Positions 38,729 through 47,334 of a stretch of 64,000 bases of DNA are shown here, one piece after another. Both the position numbers and the translations under genes were made by a program. The notes below the pieces were generated by a model. The model did no database searches. It saw nothing but the letters and a program-made list of their open reading frames with translations, and was not told where the DNA came from. The stretch is taken from the NCBI RefSeq assembly GCF_000718005.1, contig NZ_JODV01000001.1; one strand, given 5' to 3'. Every line of letters begins with the position of its first letter. Within the stretch, counting starts at the first letter, position 1. Source of the DNA: Actinoalloteichus_B caeruleus (GTDB taxonomy: Bacteria > Actinomycetota > Actinomycetes > Mycobacteriales > Pseudonocardiaceae).

Positions 38729-39925
38729 ATGACCGAGACCGTGCCGGCACCAGGTATCGACGATGTCAGCTTCGACCAGATGAGGCAGCTCGTCGGGCTG
38801 GTCGACTACGACGAGTCGCGCGACCCGTTCCCCGTGAAGGGGATGGACGCCGTCGTGTTCGTCTGCGGGAACGCGACCCAGAGCGCGCTCTACTACCAGC
38901 ACGCCTTCGGCATGGAACTCGTCGCCTACTCGGGGCCGGAGACCGGCAACGCCGACCACCGGGCCTTCGTCCTGAAGGCCGGTTCCGCGCGGTTCGTGCT
39001 CACCGGCGGGGTGCGGCCGGAGAGCCCGCTGCTGGACCACCACCGCCGCCACGGCGACGGGGTGGTGGACCTCGCCCTGGAGACGACGGACGTCGACCGG
39101 TGCGTGGCCCACGCCAGGGAACAGGGCGCCCAGGTCCTGGAGGAACCGCACGACGTGTCCGACGAGCACGGCACGGTCCGCAGAGCGGCGATCGCGACCT
39201 ACGGGGAGACGCGGCACACGCTGGTGGACCGCTCCCGTTACCAGGGCCCCTACCTGCCCGGGTACGTCGCCAGGGCCGGCACGATCCAGCGGCCCGAGGG
39301 AGCGCCGAAGCGGTTGTTCCAGGCCGTGGACCACTGCGTCGGCAACGTGGAGCTGGGGCGGATGGACGAGTGGGTGTCCTTCTACAACCGGGTGCTCGGC
39401 TTCGTGAACATGGCGGAGTTCGTCGGGGACGACATCGCCACCGAGTACTCGGCGCTGATGAGCAAGGTGGTCGCCAACGGCAACCACCGGGTGAAGTTCC
39501 CGCTGAACGAGCCCGCGCTCGGCAAGAAGAAATCGCAGATCGACGAGTACCTGGAGTACTACACGGGGGCCGGGTGCCAGCACATCGCCCTCGCGACCAA
39601 CGACATCCTCGCGAGCGTGGACGAGATGACGGCGAGGGGCGTGGAGTTCCTCGTCACCCCGGACTCGTACTACGAGGACCCGGAACTGCGCGCCCGCATC
39701 GGGAAGGTCCGGGTGCCCATCGACGAGTTGCAGCGACGCGGCATCCTGGTCGACCGCGACGAGGACGGCTACCTGCTCCAGATCTTCACCAAACCCGTCG
39801 GGGACCGGCCGACCGTCTTCTACGAGCTGATCGAACGCCACGGGTCGCTGGGCTTCGGGAAGGGGAACTTCAAGGCGCTGTTCGAGGCGATCGAACGGGA
39901 GCAGGAGCGGCGCGGCAACCTCTGA
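38729..39925 (+). CDS. hppD: 4-hydroxyphenylpyruvate dioxygenase
   Basis: 398 residues with two VOC domains. Iron ligands are visible in AVDHCVGNVELG, GCQHIALATND and the C-terminal FYELIERHGSLGFGKGNFKALFE. It converts 4-hydroxyphenylpyruvate to homogentisate in tyrosine degradation. ATG 38729 follows GGAGGAA. Expression is probably set by the divergent Lrp-type regulator. No homogentisate dioxygenase gene lies in the window, so the rest of the pathway is elsewhere. Confidence 0.96.
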   Translation: MTETVPAPGIDDVSFDQMRQLVGLVDYDESRDPFPVKGMDAVVFVCGNATQSALYYQHAFGMELVAYSGPETGNADHRAFVLKAGSARFVLTGGVRPESPLLDHHRRHGDGVVDLALETTDVDRCVAHAREQGAQVLEEPHDVSDEHGTVRRAAIATYGETRHTLVDRSRYQGPYLPGYVARAGTIQRPEGAPKRLFQAVDHCVGNVELGRMDEWVSFYNRVLGFVNMAEFVGDDIATEYSALMSKVVANGNHRVKFPLNEPALGKKKSQIDEYLEYYTGAGCQHIALATNDILASVDEMTARGVEFLVTPDSYYEDPELRARIGKVRVPIDELQRRGILVDRDEDGYLLQIFTKPVGDRPTVFYELIERHGSLGFGKGNFKALFEAIEREQERRGNL

Positions 39926-39944
39926 GCGCGGCGCGCGAACGCCT

Positions 39945-39974
39945 GGCGGGGCCGGCCACGGGGTCGGCCCCGCC
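39945..39974. terminator. Bidirectional terminator between hppD and ilvA
   Basis: GGCGGGGCCG and CGGCCCCGCC form a ten-base perfect stem with a ten-base loop between two convergent genes. Confidence 0.75.
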
Positions 39975-39996
39975 CTGTGTCGCGGGGTCGGTCACC

Positions 39997-41208
39997 TCAG
40001 AACTGGGGGGTGACGACGTGCCCCGCCTGGGTGAGCCCGGCCACCACCTCGTGGCGGTGGCTCGGCCCCCTGGTCTCCAGGCTCAGGGCGACGTCGACGT
40101 CGCCGAGCGCGAGCGCCCCGGAGATCCGGGAGTGCTCGACGTCGATCACGTTCGCTCCCAGCTCGCCGACCTCGGCGAGCAGGGCGGCGAGGGAACCCGG
40201 CCGGTCGGAGATCCGCACCCGCACGGCGAGGTAGCGGCCCCCGGCGGTCATGCCGTGCTGGATGACGTGCGACAGCAGGAGCGGGTCGATGTTGCCGCCG
40301 GAGAGGATGACGGCGATGGGGCCGGGGAAGCGGCCGGGGTGGTCGAGCACGGCGGCGACGGCCGCGGCCGCGGCCGGCTCCACCAGCAGCTTCGCCCGTT
40401 CGAGGCAGAGCAGCAACGCTCGGGACAGGGCCTCCTCGCTGACGGTGAGGATCTCGTCGACGAGGGTGGAGACGTGGTGGAAGGTGACCGGCCCCGGCTC
40501 CTTCACCGCGATGCCGTCGGCCATCGTGCGCAACTCAGGTGCCGGCACCGGCGCGCCGGCGGCCAGGGATGCCGGCCAGGCGGCGGCGCTCTCGGCCTGG
40601 GCTCCGATCACCCTGACGTCCGGGCGGCGCGCCTTCACCGCCGCCGCGACGCCCCCCAGCAGCCCACCACCCCCGGTGGCCACCACCACGGTGGCCAACT
40701 CGGGGAGCTGGTCGAGCAGCTCCAACCCGATGGTGCCCTGACCGGCCAGGATGTCCGGGTGGTCGAAGGGGTGGATGAACTCGGCTCCCGTCTCGGCCGC
40801 GTACTCGCGGGCGGCGACCAGGCTCTCCTGGAGCCCGGCGCCCCGCAGGTGCACCTCCGCGCCGTAGGAGCGGGTGGCGGCGAGCTTGGGCAGCGGCGCC
40901 CCCTCCGGCATGAAGACGGTCGCGCGGGTGTCGAGCAGGGAGGCGGCGTAGGCCACTCCCTGGGCGTGGTTGCCCGCCGACGCGGCCACCACCCCCCTGG
41001 CCCGCTGCTCGGGGGTCAGACCGTGCAGCCTCGTGTAGGCGCCCCGGATCTTGAACGAACCGGTGCGCTGGAGGTTCTCGCACTTGAGGTGAACCTGCCC
41101 CCCGCAGCGCTCGCTGAGAACCCGGGAGTGCATGATTGGCGTCTGACGGATCACTCCGGCCAACAGTTCACGGGCGGCCATGATCCGATCAACGCTGACC
41201 AGTCGCAT
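39997..41208 (-). CDS. ilvA: Threonine ammonia-lyase with ACT domain
   Basis: 403 residues. The PLP lysine is in CENLQRTGSFKIRGAY, the Ser/Gly phosphate loop in ATGGGGLLGG and SGGN, and an ACT domain covers about residues 325-403 (VRISDRPGSLAALLAEVGEL). It deaminates threonine to 2-oxobutanoate. The single ACT and length fit the TIGR01127-type threonine ammonia-lyase rather than the long biosynthetic IlvA, so both biosynthetic and catabolic roles are possible. ATG 41208 is the only sensible start. Confidence 0.92.
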   Translation of the reverse strand: MRLVSVDRIMAARELLAGVIRQTPIMHSRVLSERCGGQVHLKCENLQRTGSFKIRGAYTRLHGLTPEQRARGVVAASAGNHAQGVAYAASLLDTRATVFMPEGAPLPKLAATRSYGAEVHLRGAGLQESLVAAREYAAETGAEFIHPFDHPDILAGQGTIGLELLDQLPELATVVVATGGGGLLGGVAAAVKARRPDVRVIGAQAESAAAWPASLAAGAPVPAPELRTMADGIAVKEPGPVTFHHVSTLVDEILTVSEEALSRALLLCLERAKLLVEPAAAAAVAAVLDHPGRFPGPIAVILSGGNIDPLLLSHVIQHGMTAGGRYLAVRVRISDRPGSLAALLAEVGELGANVIDVEHSRISGALALGDVDVALSLETRGPSHRHEVVAGLTQAGHVVTPQF

Positions 41209-41418
41209 GAGGCATATCCTGCCAGCGGTTGCGCCGAGTGGGGGACGGTGGTCGGCGCCGGCGGCGGGGGAGCGCCACCGGTTCGGCGAACGGCCGGCAA
41301 CGGTCGACCGAACAGCTCAGGGGTGGATATTTCTCGAACTGGTAACGAAAAAGGCTAGTACCCTTGGCAGACAGCGAGTCTGTCCGACCAGCCCCGAATT
41401 GCGCAGGGAGGTAAGGCC

Positions 41419-41649
41419 GTGCAGGTGACCCGAAATCCGGGGTTGCTGTCGCTGGTGTCGAGCGTTGCCGCGGCCACTGCGTTGGCCGCCGTGGCGGTGA
41501 TCACCGTCACACGGGCCGACTGCGCGGAGACTCCGTACTACGAGCAGCGCGACGGCGCCGTGGAACTCGTCCACAGTTGTCTCGACGCCGGCCAGCTGCC
41601 CGACACCAACCATCCCGGCTCCGACGCGGTCCTGCGTTGGCAGCCATGA
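41419..41649 (+). CDS. Small secreted or membrane-anchored protein
   Basis: 76 residues, no family recognised. The GTG follows GGAGG seven bases away. A hydrophobic segment (about residues 10-31, LSLVSSVAAATALAAVAVIT) acts as signal or anchor. The outer part is short and acidic with two cysteines (ADCAETPYY, HSCLDAGQL), likely a disulfide. An AT-rich promoter-like stretch (41328-41365) lies upstream and two hairpins downstream, so it looks like an independent transcription unit. Confidence 0.65.
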   Translation: MQVTRNPGLLSLVSSVAAATALAAVAVITVTRADCAETPYYEQRDGAVELVHSCLDAGQLPDTNHPGSDAVLRWQP

Positions 41650-41741
41650 CCAGGCCCGCGACGCCGAGCCTGGTCTGACGACGGTCCCGATGACGGCCCG
41701 TCCCGTCGAGCTCCCGAGGGGCTCCGACCGGGGCGGGCCGT
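41648..41741. terminator. Tandem hairpins between convergent small gene and metB
   Basis: The first stem is GACCAGGC / GCCTGGTC (41648-41675), starting at the stop codon. The second is ACGGCCCG / CGGGCCGT with inner pairing (41693-41741). Together they can stop transcription from both sides. Confidence 0.65.
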
Positions 41742-41779
41742 CCGTCGTGTGACGCGCGGGCGCCACGGCTCGGCGCGGA

Positions 41780-42937
41780 TCAGCCGAGCGCGGTGAGCAG
41801 GTCGTCCAGCAGGTCGTCGACGTCCTCGATCCCCACCGAGAGCCGCACCAGCTCCGCCGGGACCTGGAGCTGCGAACCGGCGGTGCTCGCGTGCGTCATC
41901 CGACCGGGGTGCTCGATCAGCGACTCCACGCCGCCCAGCGACTCGGCCAGGGTGAACAGCTTCGTCCGGGAGCACACCTCCAGCGCCGCCTCCTCGCTGT
42001 CGACGAGGAAGGAGATCATGCCGCCACCGCGACGCATCTGCTTCACCGCGACCTCGTGCCCGGGATGGGTGGGCAGACCGGGGTAGTGGACGGCCCGGAC
42101 GCGGGGGTGCTCGCCGAGCGCCACCGCGATGCGCTCGGCGTTGTCGCAGTGCCGATCCATCCGCACGGCGAGGGTCTTCAGCCCGCGCAGGGTCAGCCAG
42201 GCGTCGAAGGGGCCGGGGACGGCGCCGGCGCCGTTCTGGAGGAAGGCCAGCTTCTCGTCGAGTTCGGGGTCCGAGGTGACCGCGGCGCCGCCCACGACGT
42301 CGGAGTGGCCGCCGAGGTACTTGGTGGTGGAGTGCACGACCACGTCGGCGCCCAGCGCGAGCGGGGTCTGGAGGTAGGGCGAGGCGAAGGTGTTGTCCAC
42401 GACCAGCCGCGCGTCAGCGTCGGCCGCGATCCCAGCCAGGCCGGCGATGTCCGCGACGGTGAGCAGCGGGTTGGTGGGCGTCTCACACCAGAGCAGGCGG
42501 GTGGTGGGCCGGACGGCGGCCCGCACCGCGTCCAGGTCGGACAGCGGGACGGGCGTGTACTCGATGCCCCACTGCGTGAGGATCTTGTCGACGAGCCGGA
42601 AGGTGCCGCCGTAGGCGTCGTTGGGGATGAGGATGTGGTCCCCCGGCCGGCACACCGCGCGGAGCACGGCGTCGGTCGCGGCCATCCCGGACCCGAAGGC
42701 GCGGGCGAAGCGACCGGATTCCAGGGCGGCCAGGCACTCCTCCAGCGCCGTCCGCGTGGGGTTCCCGGTCCTGGAGTACTCGTAGCCGCCGCGGAGGCCG
42801 CCCACGCCGTCCTGCGCGTAGGTCGAGGTGGCGTGGATGGGCACGATCACCGAACCCGTGGTGGGGTCGGGTTCCTGCCCGGCGTGGATGGCGTTGGTCG
42901 CGAATCCGAACCGCTCGCCGGAGGAGGTCTGACTCAT
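41780..42937 (-). CDS. metB: Cystathionine gamma-synthase
   Basis: 385 residues of the Cys/Met metabolism PLP family. The PLP lysine is in VVVHSTTKYLGGHSDVVGG; EYSRTGNPTR and the C-terminal VRLSVGIEDVDDLLDDL are also typical. It makes cystathionine from O-succinyl- or O-acetylhomoserine and cysteine. The proximity of cbs, with one gene between, matches mycobacterial metB-Rv1078-cbs and supports transsulfuration. A cystathionine lyase activity cannot be excluded from sequence. Confidence 0.93.
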   Translation of the reverse strand: MSQTSSGERFGFATNAIHAGQEPDPTTGSVIVPIHATSTYAQDGVGGLRGGYEYSRTGNPTRTALEECLAALESGRFARAFGSGMAATDAVLRAVCRPGDHILIPNDAYGGTFRLVDKILTQWGIEYTPVPLSDLDAVRAAVRPTTRLLWCETPTNPLLTVADIAGLAGIAADADARLVVDNTFASPYLQTPLALGADVVVHSTTKYLGGHSDVVGGAAVTSDPELDEKLAFLQNGAGAVPGPFDAWLTLRGLKTLAVRMDRHCDNAERIAVALGEHPRVRAVHYPGLPTHPGHEVAVKQMRRGGGMISFLVDSEEAALEVCSRTKLFTLAESLGGVESLIEHPGRMTHASTAGSQLQVPAELVRLSVGIEDVDDLLDDLLTALG

Positions 42938-43081
42938 GCGGCCCAGGGTAGAGCAGGGGCCACTCCGCTTGGAGCAGCCCGAGGGCGGCCGACGGCCGGC
43001 CCGAACGGGCGGAGGCCGGCGACGAGGTCCCGCGCTGAGCGGGTCCGTGGCCGCCGGGCTCCCCCGTTCGCCGTTCGCTGA

Positions 43082-44365
43082 TCAGTACCCGGGCGGGGGT
43101 GGCATCTGCTGCGGCTGCTGGGCGAATCCCGCACCGCGCTTGGCCTTCATCGCGCGCGTGGTGCCCGGCAGCCACCAGACCGCGAGGATGCCACCCCAGA
43201 TGAGGAGGGTGACGACCGCGATGATGAGGAAGATCCCGCCGAGCATGGAAGCGGTCGTCAGGGCCATGATCCCGCCGAGGACACCGAGCGCCGCGAGGAC
43301 CGTGATGACGATCCGGCCCCACTCCTGGCCCTGCTGCCCGGCGAAGAACGCGCAGGCGCCCACACCGGCCGCCAGGACGATCCCGACGAGGGAGCTGGTC
43401 ATCGCGAACTGCCCGAAGGTGACCATGTTGATGACCTGCATGACAGCGCTCAGGCCCATCAGCCCCATGGTGAGGAACATGGCGAGCTTGAGGAACTTCT
43501 CGTCGGCGCCACCGGCCGGCGCCCCGTACCCCTGCTGCTGGGGGTAGCCGGGCTGCTGACCGAACTGCGGCGGCTGCCCGTACCCAGGCTGCTGCGGGTA
43601 ACCCGGCTGCTGGGGGAACCCACCCGGCTGCTGGCCGAACTGCGGCGGCTGCCCCGGCTGCCCGTACCCGGGCTGCTGCCCCGGCTGCGGCTGGCCGTAC
43701 CCCGGCTGCTGCGGGTAGCCGCCGGGAGCGCCGTACCCGGGCTGCTGCGGGTACCCACCGGGCTGCTGGGGGTAGCCGGGCTGCTGACCGAACTGCGGCG
43801 GCTGCCCGTACCCAGGCTGCTGGGGGAACCCACCCGGCTGCTGGCCGAACTGCGGCGGCTGCCCCGGCTGCCCGTACCCGGGCTGCTGCCCCGGCTGCGG
43901 CTGGCCGTACGCGGGCTGCGCCGGTGCCTGGCCCGGGGCGACGACCTGGGTGGCGTCCGGGTTGGACGGCGCGGCGGCCGCGGCCGGTGCCTGCTGTCCG
44001 GGGCTCACCACCTGGGTGGCGTCCGGGTTGGCGTCCTGGGCGGCGGGGGCGCTCACCACGCTGGTCCGCTGCTCCAAGGGCCGGTCGGCACCGGCCCCGG
44101 ACACGACCTGCGTGGAGTCGGTCCCGCTCGGCGCACCGCCAGCGGCCGGCGGCGGCGAGGCCAGGGCCGGCTCGGCGGCGGGCGCCGCCGCTTCCGCCGA
44201 GGGGGGCTGCTGGTCGGCCGACTCGCCCCCGCCAGCCGGCGGCGTCGTTCCCTCGGGCACGGCGGGCGGAGTCGCCGCCGACGGCTCCGGGAGCTTGGCG
44301 GTGCCGCCCTCCGCGTTCTCGGACTGTGCTGGTTGCTCGCCCTGCGGCGGCTGTGGGGCGCTCAT
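43082..44365 (-). CDS. Pro/Gln/Gly-rich membrane protein (Pra-like)
   Basis: 427 residues. The N-terminal 150 residues are Pro/Ala-rich and contain three DxTQVV motifs (DSTQVVSG, DATQVVSP, DATQVVAP). Residues about 150-285 are tandem QQPGYGQP / PQFGQQPG repeats. Four membrane helices fill the C-terminal 130 residues, and the tail ends QMPPPPGY. The position between metB and cbs is that of the mycobacterial proline-rich antigen homologue. Function is unknown. The TQVV motifs resemble Ser/Thr-kinase target sites. Confidence 0.8.
   Translation of the reverse strand: MSAPQPPQGEQPAQSENAEGGTAKLPEPSAATPPAVPEGTTPPAGGGESADQQPPSAEAAAPAAEPALASPPPAAGGAPSGTDSTQVVSGAGADRPLEQRTSVVSAPAAQDANPDATQVVSPGQQAPAAAAAPSNPDATQVVAPGQAPAQPAYGQPQPGQQPGYGQPGQPPQFGQQPGGFPQQPGYGQPPQFGQQPGYPQQPGGYPQQPGYGAPGGYPQQPGYGQPQPGQQPGYGQPGQPPQFGQQPGGFPQQPGYPQQPGYGQPPQFGQQPGYPQQQGYGAPAGGADEKFLKLAMFLTMGLMGLSAVMQVINMVTFGQFAMTSSLVGIVLAAGVGACAFFAGQQGQEWGRIVITVLAALGVLGGIMALTTASMLGGIFLIIAVVTLLIWGGILAVWWLPGTTRAMKAKRGAGFAQQPQQMPPPPGY
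43534..43910. repeat. Long direct DNA repeat inside the Pra-like gene
   Basis: 43534-43700 and 43762-43910 are near-identical, differing by one 18-base indel. They encode the same run of QPGYGQP-type units. Such repeats allow length change by recombination or slippage. Confidence 0.8.
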
Positions 44366-44512
44366 CGGGTGGTAACCCCCTAGAGGTGGATCAGTTCCGC
44401 ATTACGTTCGGGTCACCGTATCGGATGCCGTGCCCGCGTTATGCCAGTACGGGACAGGTTCGACCGACGACGACGCCCGTCGTCCACCCGGCGAGCACCC
44501 CACGCCCGGCGC

Positions 44513-45883
44513 TCAGCGCCCGGCGAGGAAGCCGAGGACATCCTGTCGGGTGACCACGCCGGCCGGGCGGCCGTCCATCAGCACCAACGCGCCGTCCGCG
44601 TTCGCCAGCGCCCGCATCGCGGCGCTGACCGACTCCCCGGCCCCGATGGTGGGCAACGGCTCCGACATGTGCTCCTCCACCCGGTCGGAGAGCTTGGCGC
44701 GGCCGGCGAACAGGTCGTCGAGCAGCCGCCGCTCGTTGACGGCGCCCGCCACCTCGGCGGCCATGATCGGTGGTTCCGCGTTGACCACGGGCATCTGGGA
44801 CACGCCGAACTCGCGGAGCACCGCGACCGCCTCGGCCACCGTCTCGTTCGGGTGGGCGTGCACCAGGTCGGGCAGGGTGCCGTCCTTGCGGCGGAGCACC
44901 TCGCCGACGCTGGCTCCGCTGTGGTCGGGGGACAGGAACCCGTAGGAGGCCATCCAGTCGTCGTCGAAGACCTTGCCGAGGTAGCCGCGGCCGCCGTCGG
45001 GGAGCAGGACGACGATGACGTCCTCGGGGCCGCAGCGCTCGGCGAGCCGGAGGGCGGCGGCGACGGCCATCCCGCAGGATCCGCCGACGAGCAGGCCCTC
45101 CTCCCGGGCCAGCCGGCGGGTGATGGCGAAGGAGTCGCCGTCGGACACCTCGATGATCTCGTCGCAGATGTCCTGGTCGTAGGTGGTGGGCCAGAAGTCC
45201 TCGCCGACCCCCTCGACCAGGTACGGCCGTCCGGTGCCGCCCGAGTACACGGAGCCGTGCGGGTCGGCGCCCACGATCTTCACGGCGCCCCCGGACACCT
45301 CCCTGAGGTACCTGCCGGTTCCCGAGATCGTCCCGCCGGTGCCGATACCGGCGACGAAGTGGGTGATGCGGCCGTCGGTCTGCCGCCACACCTCGGGACC
45401 GGTGGCCGCGTAGTGCGAGGCGGGGTTGTTCTCGTTGGCGTACTGGTTGGGCTTCCAGGCGCCCGGGATCTCCGAGACGAGGCGGTCGGAGACGTTGTAG
45501 TAGGAGTCCGGGTGTTCGGGGGCCACCGCCGTCGGGCACACGACGACCTCCGCCCCGTAGGCCTTGAGGACGTTGCGCTTGTCCTCACTGACCTTGTCCG
45601 GGCAGACGAACACGCACTGGTACCCCTTGCGCTGGGCCACCATCGCCAGCCCGATCCCGGTGTTCCCCGAGGTCGGCTCGACGATGGTCCCGCCAGGGCG
45701 CAGCTCCCCCGACCTCTCGGCCGCCTCCACCATGCGCAGCGCGATGCGGTCCTTGACGCTGCCGCCCGGGTTGAAGTACTCGACCTTGGCCAGCACGAGC
45801 GGGCTGAGCCCCTCGGCGACCGCGTTCAGGCGCACCAGCGGTGTGTTGCCCACCAGGTCCATCACATGCTCGGCGTAGTCCAC
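44513..45883 (-). CDS. cbs: Cystathionine beta-synthase
   Basis: 456 residues. The PLP lysine is in YFNPGGSVKDRIA, the phosphate loop in EPTSGNTGIGLA, and the substrate loop in GIGTGGTISGTGRYL. Two CBS (Bateman) repeats fill the C-terminal 120 residues. There is no heme domain. It condenses homocysteine with serine to cystathionine, feeding cysteine, and hence mycothiol, from methionine. Reference annotation sometimes calls this family cysteine synthase, but the CBS pair favours Cbs. Confidence 0.94.
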   Translation of the reverse strand: MDYAEHVMDLVGNTPLVRLNAVAEGLSPLVLAKVEYFNPGGSVKDRIALRMVEAAERSGELRPGGTIVEPTSGNTGIGLAMVAQRKGYQCVFVCPDKVSEDKRNVLKAYGAEVVVCPTAVAPEHPDSYYNVSDRLVSEIPGAWKPNQYANENNPASHYAATGPEVWRQTDGRITHFVAGIGTGGTISGTGRYLREVSGGAVKIVGADPHGSVYSGGTGRPYLVEGVGEDFWPTTYDQDICDEIIEVSDGDSFAITRRLAREEGLLVGGSCGMAVAAALRLAERCGPEDVIVVLLPDGGRGYLGKVFDDDWMASYGFLSPDHSGASVGEVLRRKDGTLPDLVHAHPNETVAEAVAVLREFGVSQMPVVNAEPPIMAAEVAGAVNERRLLDDLFAGRAKLSDRVEEHMSEPLPTIGAGESVSAAMRALANADGALVLMDGRPAGVVTRQDVLGFLAGR

Positions 45884-46102
45884 CGCGTGCCACTCCCACT
45901 CGTCTGCCGGCTCGGTTGGTGTCGGATTCGGAGCTTATCCCCGGAGTTGCCGGGGGGTTTCCCACCGCCCCAGCCGAATACTGCCGCCCCCTTCCGCCGG
46001 AGCGGCACGCCTCGCCCCGGAATTGGGTAGATGATTCAGGGAGAACGAGCGTCGGGACCGGGTGGTGTCCAGGGGTCCGGTCCGGCGGAAGGAGGATCTG
46101 CA

Positions 46103-47023
46103 GTGCTGGGTTCGCGCGCGATCCGGGTGGCCGCGTTCGCGGCGGGAGCGGTCACCGGGCTCACCGGGGCGGCCTACGGGCTCCTGTCAGGACAGTCCCG
46201 GGCGGCCAGGAAGGTGATCGGCATCCCGGATCGGGAGCCGGTCCGGGCCGACGGCGTCTACCTGCCGGACGGGACGGGGCCACATCGGGCCGAGGAGCTG
46301 CCGGACTCGCCGGCACCGCTGACCTTCGCGGTCCTGGGTGACTCCTCCGCCGCTGGTCTGGGGGTGGATGACGCCAGCCAGCTGCCCGCCGTGCTGCTCG
46401 CCGGTGGGCTCGCCGAGGAGGCGGAACGTCCGGTGTGGCTGACGACCCTGGCGGTGAGCGGTTCGACGACGGAGGACCTGGCCGAACAGGTCGACCGGGC
46501 GGTGGCCCTGCGTCCGGACGTCGCGCTGGTGATCATCGGTGCGAACGATGTCACGACCAAGCTGCCGCTGCGCACCTCGGCCGCGCTGTTGGGCGCGGGG
46601 GTGCGCCGGCTTCGGGAAGCCGAGGTGGGCGTGGTGGTGGGGACCTGCCCCGACCTCGGGGCGATCCGCCCCATCCCGCAGCCCCTCCGGTCGATCGCGC
46701 GCAGCTGGAGCCTGGCGCTGGGGCGGGCGCAGCGGCGGGTGGCGGAGCGGGAGGGCGCCTACCCGGTCCCGCTGGCGGACCTGCTCTCACCGGAGTTCCT
46801 GGTCCGGCCCGGTGAGCTGTTCAGCGCGGACCGGTTCCACCCGAGCGCGGCCGGCTACGCGACGGCCGTCTCGATCCTGCTCCCCCCGCTGTGCAGCGTG
46901 GCCGGGGTGTGGGAGGGCGGTCCGCTGCCCCAGCACCCGACGAGGTCCCGGCTGGCGGAGGCCCGCCGGCCGACGCACCGGATCATCGCGAAGCTCAACC
47001 AACGGCTGCGGCGGGCCCGGTGA
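46103..47023 (+). CDS. SGNH/GDSL esterase (Rv1075c-type)
   Basis: 306 residues. A signal or anchor segment at the N-terminus (IRVAAFAAGAVTGLTGAAYG) precedes the SGNH hydrolase domain. Block I is VLGDSSAAGLGVDD with the nucleophile Ser, block II the Gly in AVSGSTTEDL, block III IIGANDVTTKL, and block V SADRFHPSAAGYA with Asp/His. The GTG at 46103 has AAGGAGG about seven bases upstream. Homology and position match Rv1075c, an esterase of M. tuberculosis. It probably acts outside the membrane. Confidence 0.88.
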   Translation: MLGSRAIRVAAFAAGAVTGLTGAAYGLLSGQSRAARKVIGIPDREPVRADGVYLPDGTGPHRAEELPDSPAPLTFAVLGDSSAAGLGVDDASQLPAVLLAGGLAEEAERPVWLTTLAVSGSTTEDLAEQVDRAVALRPDVALVIIGANDVTTKLPLRTSAALLGAGVRRLREAEVGVVVGTCPDLGAIRPIPQPLRSIARSWSLALGRAQRRVAEREGAYPVPLADLLSPEFLVRPGELFSADRFHPSAAGYATAVSILLPPLCSVAGVWEGGPLPQHPTRSRLAEARRPTHRIIAKLNQRLRRAR

Positions 47024-47334
47024 CGCGGGGTGGACCGGCGGCCTCCCGCCAGACGGCCGCCGCCCCGGACCTCCGGGTGGACCCCGAGGAGGCGGGAACG
47101 CGGGGTGACGGAGCCGGTTCGACCACCGGAGCGGCTCGCCCCGGCGCGGTCCGCCCGGAGCGACCGGGCACCGGGGGTCGCGGGGTGCTGGTGCCGCGCT
47201 GGTGTCCGGCTGGAACGGTGAGGCTCCGCCAGAGCGGGCGCCAGCTCCGCCGGGTCCACCTTCCGCCACCACCTACTCTCCAGTAACTTCACGGTGAGGA
47301 GACTGTTTCCCGAACCAAGCCAAGGAGGGCTTCG
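47024..47334. other. Intergenic region upstream of the thiolase gene
   Basis: 311 bases with no supported gene. The last 70 bases are less GC-rich and end with AAGGAGG, the thiolase Shine-Dalgarno, so a promoter for the thiolase gene is likely here. Confidence 0.4.

Noticed and set aside
38443..41358. 971-codon plus-strand frame
   Set aside because: It runs out of frame through hppD and antisense to ilvA, both certain genes.
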